Notes under the pieces: model-generated | What the model saw: the letters and a program-made list of their open reading frames with translations, nothing else | Told to the model about the DNA's origin: nothing | Database searches by the model: none | Program-made: the position numbers and the translations under genes | From: Humulus lupulus | Lineage: Eukaryota; Streptophyta; Magnoliopsida; Rosales; Cannabaceae | Direction of reading: 5' to 3' | Length of the DNA stretch: 64,000 nt | Assembly (NCBI RefSeq): GCF_963169125.1 | Contig: NC_084795.1 | Location: 279,072,122 to 279,136,121 of the forward strand | In this document: one piece after another, positions 63,527-64,000 of the stretch | Layout of the letters: each line of letters opens with the position of its first letter | How positions within the stretch are numbered: position 1 is the first letter of the stretch

Positions 63527-64000
63527 AAAAAAGTCACTCTTGCCATTTATTCTTTATTGCTAATATAGAAAGAAAGAAAGAAAGGAAATGAGACATAATG
63601 CTTTTTTTGTTTTTTTTTGGTTTTTTGTAAGATGTTACACCCCCAAACTTGCTTCTAGGGGTGCACTCTTTTCTTTACAAATACATTTATATATATCTAA
63701 ATGAAAATAAAACAATGGCAAGGGCACAAGATGAGATCCACTCCCCCCAAACTTAATAATCAACATTGTCCCCAATGTTGAAAACAAGAAAAGAAAACAA
63801 TATAGGACTCACCAAAATACTACTCACAAAGGCCCACTCCTCTCACATTTTCTCATGATGCACACTCAACATAAATCCAAGAAAAACCAAGGTGCCCAAA
63901 GGGTATGGTAAAAGGAAGTGTATATATAGCTAGGCTAGCATGTGGTAAAGAAAGAAAGGGATTCAATTAAGCCTAATGAGGGTAACTAAGGATACACAAT

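Larger units (their letters stand above)
58756..64000. mobile_element. Large Ty3-type LTR/non-coding region hosting Cassandra
   Basis: When Cassandra and one copy of its duplication are removed, GTGCAAGTGTACACAATCGT, AACAAGTAATAAAGTGATAA and GTATCGTCTCCATAGGGATT become continuous, a phrase typical of LTRs of large plant Ty3 (Ogre/Athila-like) elements. From 61563 to the window end no gene is supportable. Three CCCCCAAACTT phrases (62962, 63640, 63744) and TTGTCCCCAATGTTGAAAAC (63763) also recall non-coding parts of such elements. Orientation and right limit are unknown. Confidence 0.45.

Overview
This is plant nuclear DNA, from a eudicot. The evidence is GT-AG introns, a 411-residue plant-type glutamate dehydrogenase, a plant SYF1, and plant transposon families (CACTA, MULE, Copia, Ty3 and a Cassandra TRIM carrying a 5S rRNA-like stretch). 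The repeat types would fit a Rosales genome, but I cannot fix the species from sequence alone.

Three host genes look intact and could be followed exon by exon. A mitochondrial NAD-type glutamate dehydrogenase (GDH, + strand, 6659-8719, nine coding exons, 411 aa) converges on GAR1 (- strand, 9517-10702, four exons, 198 aa), the glycine/arginine-rich subunit of the H/ACA snoRNP. About 22 kb further on lies SYF1 (+ strand, 32615-37754, five exons, 916 aa), a HAT-repeat splicing factor of the Prp19/NTC complex. GAR1 and SYF1 both have a telo-box upstream of the start, as is common in plant genes for ribosome and RNA processing. I see no sign that the three genes form one pathway.

Layout. 1-4170: termini and a dead ORF of CACTA elements, then a scrap of Ty3 protease. 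4170-10830: GDH and GAR1. 10830-16240: AT-rich non-coding DNA with a decayed minisatellite and a small fold-back element. 16240-32180: a retrotransposon graveyard (Angela-like Copia LTR, a gag-like coiled-coil relic, a 906-bp near-perfect palindrome made from LTR ends, a Tekay-like element on the minus strand, a Tat-type pol with two RNase H domains, and an intron-containing RNase H fragment). 32480-37755: SYF1 with a 370-bp solo LTR in intron 1. 37755-41270: intergenic, with a SINE-like sequence. 41588-43887: a long Tekay-like LTR with nested palindromic tandem repeats. 44220-53113: one Copia LTR split by a 7.1-kb CACTA element, which itself carries a 1.16-kb MULE and captured host-gene pieces (EMSY-LIKE and a membrane-anchor exon). 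53400-58750: an LTR fragment and a dead Ty3 gag-pol. 58825-61557: a Cassandra TRIM split by a solo LTR, sitting in another large LTR-type repeat that runs to the end of the window.

Nesting is supported by target-site duplications read directly from the sequence: ATC for the CACTA, TTAATAGAA for the MULE, GTTAC for the intron solo LTR, TATTA for the palindrome, TTAAG for Cassandra, and TTCCC for the solo LTR inside it. The most unusual object is the palindrome at 21514-22419. Both its ends are the same (U5) end of a Ty3 LTR, and it still has a 5-bp duplication, which suggests integration of a self-primed, snapped-back reverse-transcription product.
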